Assembly (NCBI RefSeq): GCF_002288635.1
Contig: NZ_NRSW01000001.1
Span: forward strand, 1,828,548-1,892,547
Source of the DNA: Mucilaginibacter sp. MD40
GTDB taxonomy: Bacteria > Bacteroidota > Bacteroidia > Sphingobacteriales > Sphingobacteriaceae
Length of the DNA stretch: 64,000 bases
Direction: 5' to 3'
A model generated the notes under the pieces. It made no database searches and was not told the origin of the DNA. It was given only the letters and a program-made list of their open reading frames with translations. Shown in pieces: positions 1 through 8,455 of the stretch (the first letter of the stretch is position 1; each line of letters opens with the position of its first letter). Position numbers and translations under genes: made by a program.

Positions 1-690
1 CACGATATTTCTTATACAGTAAGTGTTATCCTGTCAATTCTTTTCATCATACTCATCGTAAATGCCTTTAACCTCATAGATGGTATTGATGGCCTGGCTG
101 CAACAACTTGTATTGTTGCCAACGGTGCTTTTGCGGTGATATTCATTTGTATAAATCATTATGAACTGGCTGTAGTATCATTAGCTATTGTTGGCGCCTT
201 ATTTGGTTTTTTGCGATTCAATATTACCCCGGCAAAAATATTCATGGGCGACGCTGGCTCGCTGCTCATCGGTTTGATAACAGCATTGATGGCGGTAAAG
301 CTTATCGAGATCAATAAAGTAACGGTATCCAATACCCCGGAGATCATATCAGCTCCCGCGGTTACATTTGCTATCCTGATAGGCCCTATTTTTGATACCC
401 TGCGTGTATTTACTATGCGTATACTTAATGGTAAGTCGCCTTTCCTTGCAGATCGCAATCATATCCACCATCGCATACTTAACCTCGGCTTCAGTCATAT
501 GCAAACCACGCTGCTGCTGGCGGTAGTAAATATCGGCCTGATTGTGGCTGTTTATTCATTATCGTTTCTGGGTAATTTTATATTGATGATACTCATTTTT
601 TCTTTGAGTATGCTTTTTAATTGGGGGCTTACAGTTGCTTTGCGTACCAAACAACGCGAAAAGTTATCGTTCCGTAACTTGTTTGTATAA
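1..690 (+). CDS. WecA/MraY-family undecaprenyl-phosphate glycosyl-1-phosphate transferase (3' part, 5' end outside window)
   Basis: The reading frame is open from the first base, so the gene starts upstream of the window; 229 codons are visible. The family transfers a sugar-1-phosphate (typically GlcNAc-1-P) to undecaprenyl phosphate in the inner membrane, the first step of O-antigen, capsule or teichoic-acid assembly. Visible family motifs are NAFNLIDGIDG at residues 21-31, FMGDAGS at 81-87 and an HIHHR motif at 154-158, with hydrophobic helices between and after them. The HIHHR loop is more like WecA/TagO than cell-wall MraY, and a separate, canonical mraY lies at 19.5 kb, so a WecA-type role is favoured. 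The C-terminus ends in a basic tail after the last helix. The exact sugar cannot be told from sequence. Confidence 0.88.
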   Translation, partial: HDISYTVSVILSILFIILIVNAFNLIDGIDGLAATTCIVANGAFAVIFICINHYELAVVSLAIVGALFGFLRFNITPAKIFMGDAGSLLIGLITALMAVKLIEINKVTVSNTPEIISAPAVTFAILIGPIFDTLRVFTMRILNGKSPFLADRNHIHHRILNLGFSHMQTTLLLAVVNIGLIVAVYSLSFLGNFILMILIFSLSMLFNWGLTVALRTKQREKLSFRNLFV

Positions 691-715
691 CCCGGAAAGG
701 CTTTTTTAATTTAAG

Positions 716-723
716 TAAATTTG
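716..723 (+). promoter_or_regulatory. Bacteroidota -7 promoter element (TAnnTTTG) upstream of gap
   Basis: TAAATTTG matches the Bacteroidota housekeeping -7 consensus TAnnTTTG exactly and lies 20 bases before the gap start codon. No good -33 TTTG at the usual distance is visible, so the call rests on the -7 element and its position. Confidence 0.5.
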
Positions 724-742
724 CATCCTAATTTGTTACCGG

Positions 743-1744
743 ATGAGGATCGCTATTAATGGATTTGGCCGTATTGGCCGTGTCTTTCTCAGAACTATAT
801 TGAACAGGCCGGGTATAGAAGTTATGGCTATTAACGATCTTACAGATACCGCCACACTTGCCCATCTTTTTAAGTATGACTCCGTTCACCGTGGTTTTAA
901 TGGTACGGTTACCGCAGTCGATGATGCCATAAATGTTAACGGAAAAAGTATCAAAGTGCTGCGCCAGTCTGATCCGTCACTATTACCATGGGGCGATATC
1001 GACATAGACCTGGTTATCGAATCAACCGGTAAGTACACCTCTCATGAGGGTGCGCAAAAACATATAATAGCAGGGGCTAAACAAGTGATCATCTCTGCAC
1101 CATCTTCAGACAAGGCCATGCCTACGGTGGTATTGGGCGTTAATGATGATGCTGTGGATATTCATGCGCCCATTTTATCAAACGCCTCCTGCACTACCAA
1201 TAATGTAGCTGCCATGGTAAAAATACTGGATGATAACTGGCATATTCAAGACGGCTACATTACTACCGTACACTCCATGACGGGCGACCAAAATCTGCAC
1301 GATGCCCCGCATAAAGATCTCCGCCGGGCGCGTGCGGCTTCGTCGTCTATCATCCCAACAACCACAGGTGCTGCTAAGGCTATTACCAATATATTCCCCC
1401 ATCTCGAAGGCAAACTGGGTGGAGCAGGCATCAGGGTGCCGGTATTAAATGGGTCGCTTACAGATTTTACTTGTAGCCTTGCCCATCAGCCTACTGTTGA
1501 GGAGATTAACCAAGCATTTAAAGCCGCGGCCGGCGGCCCTATGAAGAATATCTTAGAATACACCGAAGACCCGATTGTATCTGTCGATATTTTAGATAAC
1601 CCGCACAGCTGCATTTTTGATGCTCAGCTTACTTCTATTGTAGGCGGCCTGGTTAAAGTGGTGGGGTGGTATGATAACGAGATGGGTTACTCCAGCCGCC
1701 TGGCTGATCTGGTTGAAAAAATAAGCCGGAGCAAACATGATTAA
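743..1744 (+). CDS. gap: Glyceraldehyde-3-phosphate dehydrogenase, type I
   Basis: This 333-aa enzyme oxidises glyceraldehyde-3-phosphate to 1,3-bisphosphoglycerate with NAD(P)+ in glycolysis, or runs in reverse in gluconeogenesis. The N-terminal Rossmann motif GFGRIG is at residues 7-12. The catalytic cysteine is Cys150 in the signature SCTTNN, and the C-terminal region holds the conserved WYDNEMGYS segment. Length matches the family. The ATG at 743 places the Rossmann motif at the normal distance from the N-terminus. The stop codon overlaps the start of the following acetyltransferase by 8 bases (ATGATTAA), which suggests translational coupling. pgk, the next glycolytic enzyme, lies about 520 bases downstream. 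Confidence 0.97.
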   Translation: MRIAINGFGRIGRVFLRTILNRPGIEVMAINDLTDTATLAHLFKYDSVHRGFNGTVTAVDDAINVNGKSIKVLRQSDPSLLPWGDIDIDLVIESTGKYTSHEGAQKHIIAGAKQVIISAPSSDKAMPTVVLGVNDDAVDIHAPILSNASCTTNNVAAMVKILDDNWHIQDGYITTVHSMTGDQNLHDAPHKDLRRARAASSSIIPTTTGAAKAITNIFPHLEGKLGGAGIRVPVLNGSLTDFTCSLAHQPTVEEINQAFKAAAGGPMKNILEYTEDPIVSVDILDNPHSCIFDAQLTSIVGGLVKVVGWYDNEMGYSSRLADLVEKISRSKHD

Positions 1745-2171
1745 GTTTATTACCGCCGATGACGTATTGCCTATCCGCAACGAGGTTTTACGCGAGGGAA
1801 AACTTACGCTTGATGAATGCCGCTTTGTTAATGACGAAAAGGATAGCAGCTTTCATCTCGGGTATTTTGTTAAAGATAAGCTGGCTTGTATCGCATCCTT
1901 TCATGAGCAGGGATATAGAGATTTTGAGGGCCATGGTTACCAATTAAGAGGAATGGCAACGCTTGAAAAGTACCGTGGCAAAGGCTATGGTGCTATGCTG
2001 GTGAATTTCGCTATTACCTATCTGCGTGGCAGGCAGGTTAACTACATGTGGTGTAATGCGCGTAAAAAAGCGGTACCATTTTACCTCAGCGTAGGGTTCG
2101 AGATCGTGTCGCCGGAGTTTGATATCCCGGGCATAGGGCCTCACCATGCAATGTATGTTAAGATAAGGTGA
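1737..2171 (+). CDS. GNAT-family N-acetyltransferase
   Basis: This 144-aa protein has the GNAT fold pattern. A central beta strand (LRGMATLEKY, around residues 76-85) leads into the acetyl-CoA pyrophosphate loop YRGKGYG (residues 85-91), followed by an alpha helix and a C-terminal segment with FYLSVGF, typical of the last GNAT motif. GNAT enzymes move an acetyl group from acetyl-CoA to an amine on a small molecule or protein; the substrate here is unknown. Its start overlaps the gap stop codon by 8 bases, so it is probably co-translated with gap. No signal peptide is seen; it is likely cytoplasmic. Confidence 0.85.
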   Translation: MIKFITADDVLPIRNEVLREGKLTLDECRFVNDEKDSSFHLGYFVKDKLACIASFHEQGYRDFEGHGYQLRGMATLEKYRGKGYGAMLVNFAITYLRGRQVNYMWCNARKKAVPFYLSVGFEIVSPEFDIPGIGPHHAMYVKIR

Positions 2172-2268
2172 ATTTTTGATAAAATATAAACACCTTTTTT
2201 ACTTTAGGGTTGCTCTTTAGAATAAATTTCGGCATTTTGCGCCGTTCCATCAATTATACACTATTTCA

Positions 2269-3459
2269 ATGAAGACAATTGATCAGATAAATTTTAATGG
2301 TAAACGTGCTCTTATCCGTGTAGATTTTAACGTTCCACTGGATGAGAATTACAACATTACCGACGATAACCGCATGACCGCGGCGCTGCCTACCATCAAA
2401 AAAATTCTTAAGGATGGCGGTGCAGTTATACTGATGTCGCACCTGGGCAGACCTAAAGATGGCCCAACCGAAAAATATAGCTTAAAACACTTGGTTCCGC
2501 ACCTGTCTGACCTGCTTGGCCAGCAAGTAGAATTCGCCAACGATTGCGTAGGCGAGGAAGCGGTAGAAAAATCTAAAGAGATTGAAAAAGGCGAGGTATT
2601 ATTATTAGAGAACCTTCGCTTTTATAAAGAAGAAGAAAAAGGTGATGTAGCTTTTGCAGAAAAGCTGTCAAAGCTTGGCGATATCTATGTTAACGACGCT
2701 TTTGGTACAGCACACCGTGCACACGCATCAACAGCCGTTATAGCACAGTTCTTCCCGGATGCCAAGGTGTTTGGTTACCTGATGGCAGCTGAACTGAATA
2801 ATGCCGAAAAGATATTGAATGGTGCTGCTAAGCCATTTACTGCTATTATGGGCGGCTCAAAAGTATCTGATAAGATACAGTTGATTGAGCGCCTGATGGA
2901 TAAGGTGGATAATTTAATTATTGGAGGTGGCATGGCCTATACCTTTGCCAAAGCTGATGGCGGCAATATCGGCACTTCATTATTAGAGGCTGATAAGCTT
3001 GACCTTGCCCGTAGCCTGGTACAAAAAGCAAAAGAAAAAGGCGTAAACCTGCTGTTACCGGTTGATAACGTGATAGCCGATAAATTTGCTAACGATGCCA
3101 ATAAGGATGTAGCCAAAACCGGCCAGATCCCTGATGAGTGGATGGGTTTAGATATCGGCCCTGAAACTATTCAATTGTTCAGCAAGGTTGTTGAAGAATC
3201 AAAAACCATCCTTTGGAATGGCCCTATGGGTGTATTTGAGATGGATAACTTTATGGCAGGTACTAAAGCAATTGCCGATGCTGTTGCTAAAGCAACCGAT
3301 AATGGTGCTTTCTCACTGATAGGCGGCGGCGACTCAGCCGCTGCGGTTGCTAAATTTGATATGGTTGGCGATGTTAGCTACGTATCAACAGGTGGTGGCG
3401 CATTGTTAGAGTACATGGAAGGTAAAGAGCTTCCGGGTGTTAAAGCCATTAACGAATAA
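2269..3459 (+). CDS. pgk: Phosphoglycerate kinase
   Basis: This 396-aa enzyme makes ATP and 3-phosphoglycerate from 1,3-bisphosphoglycerate. Evidence includes the N-terminal RVDFNVPLD motif (residues 17-25), the SHLGRP substrate-binding segment (about 58-63), the hinge and nucleotide-binding segments [10 protein letters not shown] and WNGPMGVFE, and the C-terminal GGGDSAAAV glycine-rich loop. The length is normal for a bacterial Pgk. It follows gap and the acetyltransferase on the same strand, separated by about 97 bases with an imperfect -7 element (TAAATTTC at 2223-2230), so it may have its own promoter. A strong hairpin terminator follows at 3481-3507. Confidence 0.97.
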   Translation: MKTIDQINFNGKRALIRVDFNVPLDENYNITDDNRMTAALPTIKKILKDGGAVILMSHLGRPKDGPTEKYSLKHLVPHLSDLLGQQVEFANDCVGEEAVEKSKEIEKGEVLLLENLRFYKEEEKGDVAFAEKLSKLGDIYVNDAFGTAHRAHASTAVIAQFFPDAKVFGYLMAAELNNAEKILNGAAKPFTAIMGGSKVSDKIQLIERLMDKVDNLIIGGGMAYTFAKADGGNIGTSLLEADKLDLARSLVQKAKEKGVNLLLPVDNVIADKFANDANKDVAKTGQIPDEWMGLDIGPETIQLFSKVVEESKTILWNGPMGVFEMDNFMAGTKAIADAVAKATDNGAFSLIGGGDSAAAVAKFDMVGDVSYVSTGGGALLEYMEGKELPGVKAINE

Positions 3460-3480
3460 GAACCATTTAGTTTACATAAA

Positions 3481-3511
3481 GAAAGGCAACCAATTTGGTT
3501 GCCTTTCTGCT
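3481..3511 (+). terminator. Hairpin terminator after pgk
   Basis: GAAAGGCAACC (3481-3491) pairs perfectly with GGTTGCCTTTC (3497-3507) across a 5-base loop, followed by a T-rich stretch. The gene on the other side (GH18, minus strand) ends at 3531, so the hairpin may work in both directions. Confidence 0.8.
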
Positions 3512-3530
3512 TTTATACCCGTGTTATTTA

Positions 3531-4487
3531 TTAAGGATTATAAGTAGTGGCTTTACCATAAAGCGCATTTGATATACTGCTTAAGTAAGTATGTACATCT
3601 GTATTAGGCAAGTTGTAATACAGGTAAATACCATAATTATTATTAACCGTACGGGTAGCTAAAGACGCGGCGGTAGATGAACTGGTTGCCTGTATGTCAA
3701 TAGCCGCCGGGCCGAGGTTACTCTTTGCAAGGCCGGGTACGTTTGGTACAGAGTAGGTGCCGTAAACGGCGTTCCAGCTGTAATTTACCTTTGAGCCTAC
3801 GGTAACGCCATTATAGCTTAGTCGTGATGATGCCGGGCCATAAAAGTAGAACGAGATGATCTTGTTAGGCATTAATTGGCGTAATGCCGTTACCAGGTAA
3901 ACAAAAGAGCTTGAGTTCGGTTGCCCTGTTCCGTTGGTGCCGTAATCGGCGTATTCGTCGTCGAAATCTATCCCGTCAAGTCCGTAGGTATTTACGGCAT
4001 CACTCAGTTGCTGTGCAAATGCCTGCGCGGCGGCCTGATTAGGAAAGTTAGAAATACCTGTGCCCTGGTGGTTACCAAGGATAGATAACAGCACTTTAAT
4101 ACCTTTAGCCTGCAGCGTTTGTATGTAAGTTGCTTTGTTGTTTAAAACGTTGCTAACTTGAGGGTTAAAGTAAAGTACTGCTTTCTGTGTATTGGTATCA
4201 TAATTAATATTGGCCGCGAAGATAATAGCAATATCAAACAATTGCTGGCCGGTAGATAACTTGTAGCTCCCTACATTGCGGATATCGTTGTTGTTCACTT
4301 CAACATAACAAACACCTTTCGGGCCGGTAACGCCTATGGCGTCAGTGCTTAACTTGCTGGCGTTTTTTGTAGTTTCAGCAGGCGTTGTTTGGGTAGTAAT
4401 GTCTTTTTTGCAGGCCGTAAAAATGAGCGGCAGACTCAAGAGTGTAACAAAAGTTTTGCTTAACTGTGATTTAAAAATTGTTCTCAT
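3531..4487 (-). CDS. Secreted GH18 endo-beta-N-acetylglucosaminidase-like lipoprotein (Endo H/F type)
   Basis: This protein is 318 aa from the ATG at 4487. The frame stays open further upstream, but only this start gives a good lipoprotein signal: basic N-terminus, hydrophobic core and lipobox IFTAC with Cys26. The GH18 catalytic signature DGIDFDDE is complete at residues 171-178, with Glu178 as the expected acid/base. The following EYADYG context resembles Endo H/Endo F enzymes, which cleave the chitobiose core of N-glycans, more than chitinases. The mature protein probably sits on the cell surface or periplasmic face of the outer membrane. It is encoded alone, convergent with pgk and divergent from the hydrolase at 4750. 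The substrate (N-glycan versus chitin oligomer) is inferred only. Confidence 0.82.
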   Translation of the reverse strand: MRTIFKSQLSKTFVTLLSLPLIFTACKKDITTQTTPAETTKNASKLSTDAIGVTGPKGVCYVEVNNNDIRNVGSYKLSTGQQLFDIAIIFAANINYDTNTQKAVLYFNPQVSNVLNNKATYIQTLQAKGIKVLLSILGNHQGTGISNFPNQAAAQAFAQQLSDAVNTYGLDGIDFDDEYADYGTNGTGQPNSSSFVYLVTALRQLMPNKIISFYFYGPASSRLSYNGVTVGSKVNYSWNAVYGTYSVPNVPGLAKSNLGPAAIDIQATSSSTAASLATRTVNNNYGIYLYYNLPNTDVHTYLSSISNALYGKATTYNP

Positions 4488-4749
4488 AATTATTACTATT
4501 GGTTTATAAATGGCAAGCGCAAAAACAGGGCATCCCTCAATAGAAAATAACAAATAGTAGGAGCAATCGACTTTAATTGCCGTTTGAAAGAAGAAAAAGG
4601 ACGGCCTGTTTAAATGGTTTGTTTGGTTTATAATGATTGTAACGTATTTAACCCTGGCGGGGTTTCATTAATTTTAGAGAAAATTAGAGTGGGTGTCAAA
4701 GGCATGTATTGTTATTGTGTATAGACGGAATAATGTTGATATTCACCAC

Positions 4750-6606
4750 ATGAAAAGAACCCTCGTTATAACTTTTTGCTTTATCCTTTCAGCTTTCAGC
4801 TCCTTCGCTCAAAGTGACGCTGCTTACATCAAAGATAACTACACCAAGTATGAGTACCAGATACCCATGCGCGATGGCAAAAAGCTGTTTACATCGGTTT
4901 ACGTACCTAAAGATCAGTCGAAAAAGTATCCTATCATGATGGATAGGACGCCTTACAGCGTGGCTCCATATGGGACAGATAAGTATAAAGCAGGCTTGGG
5001 GCCGTCATCGCAGTTTGTGCATGATGGGTATATTTTTGTTTACCAGGATGTACGCGGCCGTTGGATGAGCGAAGGCATCTATGAGGAAATGACTCCCGAA
5101 CTGGAACAGCATAAAACCAATAAAGATGTTGACGAGGGTACCGATACATACGACACTATTGATTGGCTGATCAAAAATTTGCCTAACAACAATGGCAAAG
5201 TAGGAGTGTGGGGCATATCTTATCCGGGCTTTTATAGCACAACCGCTTTGTTGAGCCGCCATCCGGCCTTGGCAGCGGTATCGCCGCAGGCACCCATTGC
5301 CGACCTTTACCGCGATGATGCTTTTCATAACGGGGCGTTTATGCTGGTGGCGAACTTTGGCTTTTATCCGGGTTTCACCAATCGGCAGGATGATAAACCT
5401 ACCCAGCGCAGGGCAAAGGGATTTGACCCGGGCACTAATGATGGCTATAAGTTCTTTATGGATTTGGGCAGCATGCGTAATTCTAACGTGAAGTATTATA
5501 AAGATACCATCCGCCTGTGGAACGAAATGATGGACCATCCAAATTATGACCAGCATTGGAAAGACCGGAATGTTTTGTTGCATCTGTATGATATTAAAAC
5601 ACCTACGCTGGTAACCGGCGGCTGGTACGATGCCGAAGACCTTTACGGCGCTATAAATACCTATAAAGTTTTAGTAAAAAATAACCCCGCAACGCCGGTT
5701 TATTTTGCCATGGGCCCGTGGGTACACGGTGGTTGGGCACATGGGAACGGCGACCATTTAGGCGATGTAAGCTTTGGCGGGCCTACCGGTCCAATGTACC
5801 GGGAGAAAATCGAGTTCGTATTCTTTAGTCACTATCTGAAAGGAACACCTTTGGATATCGCTAATGTAAATACCTTCGAGACCGGCGTAAACCAATGGAA
5901 AACCTATAAGCAATGGCCGCCGGTTGAAGCGCAGGAAAAGAACCTTTATCTGTTACCAGGTGGTAAACTTTCTTTCAGCGCGCCAACAAGCACTAAAAAC
6001 GATTACAAGGAGTTCGTATCAGACCCCATGAATCCCGTTCCATTTATTGATGGTATTGACTTTGATATGAAAAGGGAGTACATGACCGCCGACCAGCGCT
6101 TTGCCGAAAAACGCCCGGACGTGTTGACTTACCAAACAGACGTGCTGGATAATGATGTTACCCTTGCCGGTAACATTTGGGCAAACCTAAAAGTGAGTAC
6201 CACCGGTACAGATGCCGACTGGATCGTTAAAGTGCTTGATGTATATCCTGATACGGCTACTGCCAACCAGTTTACCGGTAAAGATGTAAAGATGGCCGGC
6301 TACGAGCAAATGGTACGCAGTGAGGCCATGCGGGGTAAGTTCCGCAACAGCTTTAGCAATCCCGAGCCGTTTGTACCGGGCAAGGTAACCCCGGTAAACT
6401 TCGAACTGCAGGATGTATTGCATACTTTTAAGAAAGGCCACCGCATAATGGTGCAGATCCAGAGCACCTGGTTCCCGCTAATCGACAGAAATACCCAGCA
6501 GTTCCAGGATATTATGAAAGCCAAGGATACCGACTTTAAGAAGGCAACGCACAGGGTTTATAGCTCAAAAGCCAATCCAAGTTATTTAAAGGTAAGGGTG
6601 TTATAA
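4750..6606 (+). CDS. Secreted CocE/NonD-family acyl hydrolase (X-Pro dipeptidyl-peptidase / alpha-amino acid ester hydrolase type)
   Basis: This protein is 618 aa from the ATG at 4750; an in-frame GTG at 4693 is rejected because it would bury the signal peptide. Residues 1-20 form a signal peptide ending SSFA. The alpha/beta-hydrolase nucleophile elbow is GISYPG with Ser157, Asp294 in GWYDAED is the likely acid, and His326 in GPWVHGGW completes the triad. The C-terminal part has the jelly-roll features of the PepX C-terminal domain. Members hydrolyse esters or amides of small acyl compounds (cocaine esterase, glutaryl-7-ACA acylase, ampicillin esterases) or Xaa-Pro dipeptides. The true substrate is unknown. 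It is probably periplasmic. No partner gene is obvious. Confidence 0.88.
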   Translation: MKRTLVITFCFILSAFSSFAQSDAAYIKDNYTKYEYQIPMRDGKKLFTSVYVPKDQSKKYPIMMDRTPYSVAPYGTDKYKAGLGPSSQFVHDGYIFVYQDVRGRWMSEGIYEEMTPELEQHKTNKDVDEGTDTYDTIDWLIKNLPNNNGKVGVWGISYPGFYSTTALLSRHPALAAVSPQAPIADLYRDDAFHNGAFMLVANFGFYPGFTNRQDDKPTQRRAKGFDPGTNDGYKFFMDLGSMRNSNVKYYKDTIRLWNEMMDHPNYDQHWKDRNVLLHLYDIKTPTLVTGGWYDAEDLYGAINTYKVLVKNNPATPVYFAMGPWVHGGWAHGNGDHLGDVSFGGPTGPMYREKIEFVFFSHYLKGTPLDIANVNTFETGVNQWKTYKQWPPVEAQEKNLYLLPGGKLSFSAPTSTKNDYKEFVSDPMNPVPFIDGIDFDMKREYMTADQRFAEKRPDVLTYQTDVLDNDVTLAGNIWANLKVSTTGTDADWIVKVLDVYPDTATANQFTGKDVKMAGYEQMVRSEAMRGKFRNSFSNPEPFVPGKVTPVNFELQDVLHTFKKGHRIMVQIQSTWFPLIDRNTQQFQDIMKAKDTDFKKATHRVYSSKANPSYLKVRVL

Positions 6607-6680
6607 GCTGATACAACCAGCCGTAATGAGAACTGGCAGTAGCGACCAAACAAATAGCGATCTTTCGTACTTAATCACAT

Positions 6681-7097
6681 ATGATAAATATTGTTAACAT
6701 AACTGCTATACAGCACATAGGCATACCGGTTACCAATATTGGCGATTCGCAGACATTTTATGAGCGTTTGGGATTTGAGCGAGCTATGCTGGCCGGATTT
6801 AAGCACAACGGTCTTCCGGGTACTTGTGTGATGATGCGACGTGGCGATATGATTATTGAGCTTTACCAGTTACCTGAGCCGAACCTGGATGAGGTGAGCA
6901 GCCGGGGTAACGGGCATATCGACCATGTCGCGTTTAATGTGCCTGATATTGATGTCGCTTTTGAGCATGTAAAGCAGGCTGGCTTTCATATCATTGAGCC
7001 GGAGCCTGTGTTTTTACAATTCTGGGAAAAAGGCTGTAGGTATTTTAATATTACAGGGCCCGATGGCGAAAGACTGGAATTTAACCAGATATTGTAA
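6681..7097 (+). CDS. VOC (glyoxalase/bleomycin-resistance superfamily) protein
   Basis: This 138-aa cytoplasmic protein has the paired beta-alpha-beta-beta-beta pattern of the vicinal oxygen chelate superfamily. Candidate metal ligands are His12 (QHIGIPV), Glu in MIIELYQ, His in HIDHVAFNV and Glu near the C-terminus (ERLEFNQ). This resembles lactoylglutathione lyase and methylmalonyl-CoA epimerase relatives, but the exact reaction cannot be assigned. Its stop overlaps the start of the next gene by one base (TAATG), so the two are probably translated together. Confidence 0.8.
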   Translation: MINIVNITAIQHIGIPVTNIGDSQTFYERLGFERAMLAGFKHNGLPGTCVMMRRGDMIIELYQLPEPNLDEVSSRGNGHIDHVAFNVPDIDVAFEHVKQAGFHIIEPEPVFLQFWEKGCRYFNITGPDGERLEFNQIL

Positions 7098-7510
7098 TGA
7101 ACAGATTTGGCTTTTGGTGCCTGGTAATGGTTTTGATGGCTTCTGCATGCAGTAGGAGCACAACAGTTGGCTGCCCGGCCAACCAGATATGTACCGAAAT
7201 ATTTACTTCAGTAGGTACCCGTTTTGTTGACCGTAATGGAAATAATGTAGCTGTTACCGATTTTACGGTTTTTAACCAGCGCACTCATAAAAAAATTGAG
7301 CCTCGTGGTGTGTTGTTGGGTGGTTCGGGTTTTAAAAATTATACCATTGTAACTGATGCCAACCGTAAGGATTTATCTACCGGCGGCGACGATATCAAAG
7401 TAACGGCAATGTATGGCAACCGAAAGGTTGAAGCGTTTTTTAAAATTTCAGGCGGTTGCAATTGCCACGTGGAGCGCCTTGCAGGGCCCGAAAAAATCAT
7501 TGTTCAATAA
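7097..7510 (+). CDS. Small lipoprotein, paralogue of the protein at 8456
   Basis: This 137-aa protein has an N-terminal lipoprotein signal with Cys18 in the sequence MASAC. It has no recognised domain name. It is clearly paralogous to the lipoprotein at 8456-8872. Both have an early Cys-x-x-x-x-Cys-Thr-(Glu/Asp) segment followed by a Phe-x-Ser-Val-Gly strand, a middle Asn-(Gln/Leu)-Arg-Thr stretch, and near the C-terminus an almost identical GGCNCHV motif followed by a Gly-Pro. The conserved cysteines suggest disulfides outside the cytoplasm. The start overlaps the VOC stop by one base. Function is unknown. Confidence 0.75.
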   Translation: MNRFGFWCLVMVLMASACSRSTTVGCPANQICTEIFTSVGTRFVDRNGNNVAVTDFTVFNQRTHKKIEPRGVLLGGSGFKNYTIVTDANRKDLSTGGDDIKVTAMYGNRKVEAFFKISGGCNCHVERLAGPEKIIVQ

Positions 7511-7532
7511 ACATTTCAGGAGTTAATTTTGT

Positions 7533-7540
7533 TATGTTTG
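7533..7540 (+). promoter_or_regulatory. Bacteroidota -7 promoter element (TAnnTTTG) before the 104-aa gene
   Basis: TATGTTTG is an exact match to TAnnTTTG and lies 14 bases before the ATG at 7555. It supports that short gene as real and separately transcribed. No clear -33 element is seen. Confidence 0.45.
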
Positions 7541-7554
7541 CATAGTAATTATCT

Positions 7555-7869
7555 ATGCGCTTCACTTGGCTTAAGCAAATTTTTATATTGATATGCTTGT
7601 TCTCGTTGCTCGAGAGCACAGGTATTTCTTTGACCAGGTTAATTGCCCACACCAGCATAACCCGGGTAGATAAAAACACCCAGGCTGATGATGATGCCAC
7701 AGAACGAAGCGAAAGCAAAATAAAAGAGATACTTGCTGTAGAACCCTTTCATAATTTATCTGTGCCTGCTTTACATGCGGAGTATATTGTTTATCCTGTG
7801 GTAAATGACGCACGGCATTTGGGCTATATCTCACCTGTACCCACACCCCCGCCAGACGCGAGAGCCTGA
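7555..7869 (+). CDS. Small protein with N-terminal hydrophobic segment, unknown function
   Basis: This 104-aa protein is not recognised. Residues about 5-28 form a hydrophobic segment (TWLKQIFILICLFSLLES and onward) that may be a signal anchor or uncleaved signal peptide. The rest is polar with a charged stretch (about residues 40-60) and a proline-rich C-terminus. An exact -7 promoter element 14 bases before the ATG and a position between two lipoprotein paralogues in a run of same-strand secreted-protein genes support its being real. No catalytic motif is visible. Confidence 0.5.
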   Translation: MRFTWLKQIFILICLFSLLESTGISLTRLIAHTSITRVDKNTQADDDATERSESKIKEILAVEPFHNLSVPALHAEYIVYPVVNDARHLGYISPVPTPPPDARA

Positions 7870-7943
7870 TCTTCTAAAAAATATCAGTTTAATTGTCACT
7901 CTCCCTCAGGGAGCTTATCTATCATTTTAAAAAATATCCTATC

Positions 7944-8375
7944 ATGAAAATTCGTGTTTCATCTATATTATCATTTGTAATCGTTTTAGCAGCTATCAGC
8001 TTTGAAGCTTCAGCACAAACCATTAGCGATAAAGAAATTAAAACAGGTACAACGCCTATTACTAATTCCCTTAATTACATCTCTCAGCTTAAACCCATAA
8101 GCTACAGTTACGACCAGGCGGGATATAAGCAGCTTAATTTACCAGGCGGTACTCAGTATGGCTTTATAGCGGCCGATGTAAAACAGGTATTGCCTACTGT
8201 AGTAGGCAATAGGAACAGCTGGTATCAGGCGGGTAAAGGCAGCCAGCGTACCGTAACCACCCCCGAGGTCGATCTGCAAAAACTGGTGCCGTTACTGGTA
8301 AGCGCTATACAGGAGCAGCAAGCCCAAATAGAACAATTAAAGCAGGAAGTACAGCAACTAAAGAGTGCTAAATAA
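7944..8375 (+). CDS. Secreted stand-alone S74-type intramolecular chaperone domain protein
   Basis: This protein is 143 aa from the ATG at 7944; an in-frame start at 7893 lacks a signal peptide at its N-terminus and is rejected. Residues 1-24 are a signal peptide ending ASA. The mature part matches the Peptidase S74 pattern: an initial Ser-Asp...Lys (Ser28, Lys33, the +5 spacing expected of the self-cleavage dyad), LKPISYSY, GFIAADVKQVLP and PEVDLQKLVPLLVSAI, then a C-terminal coiled coil (IEQLKQEVQQLK). The domain normally sits at the end of phage tail spikes or large adhesins and trimerises them. Here almost nothing precedes it. A terminator follows at 8378. Confidence 0.78.
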   Translation: MKIRVSSILSFVIVLAAISFEASAQTISDKEIKTGTTPITNSLNYISQLKPISYSYDQAGYKQLNLPGGTQYGFIAADVKQVLPTVVGNRNSWYQAGKGSQRTVTTPEVDLQKLVPLLVSAIQEQQAQIEQLKQEVQQLKSAK

Positions 8376-8377
8376 TT

Positions 8378-8402
8378 AAAAGCGGCGAAAGCCGCTTTTT
8401 TG
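8378..8402 (+). terminator. Hairpin terminator after the S74-like gene
   Basis: AAAAGCGGC (8378-8386) pairs with GCCGCTTTT (8391-8399) across a GAAA tetraloop, followed by more T residues. It starts two bases after the stop codon. Confidence 0.85.
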
Positions 8403-8455
8403 TAGCGATAACCAATTGGTGTGCGTAATCTGACTAAACCAAAACCAAAATTGTT

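Noticed and set aside
5005..5583. 192-codon antisense frame in the CocE-type hydrolase gene
   Set aside because: Shadow of a conserved gene; no ribosome-binding site, promoter or protein features.
7944..8375. Prophage tail-fibre remnant
   Set aside because: The S74-like domain has its own signal peptide and terminator, and no other phage gene is in the region.
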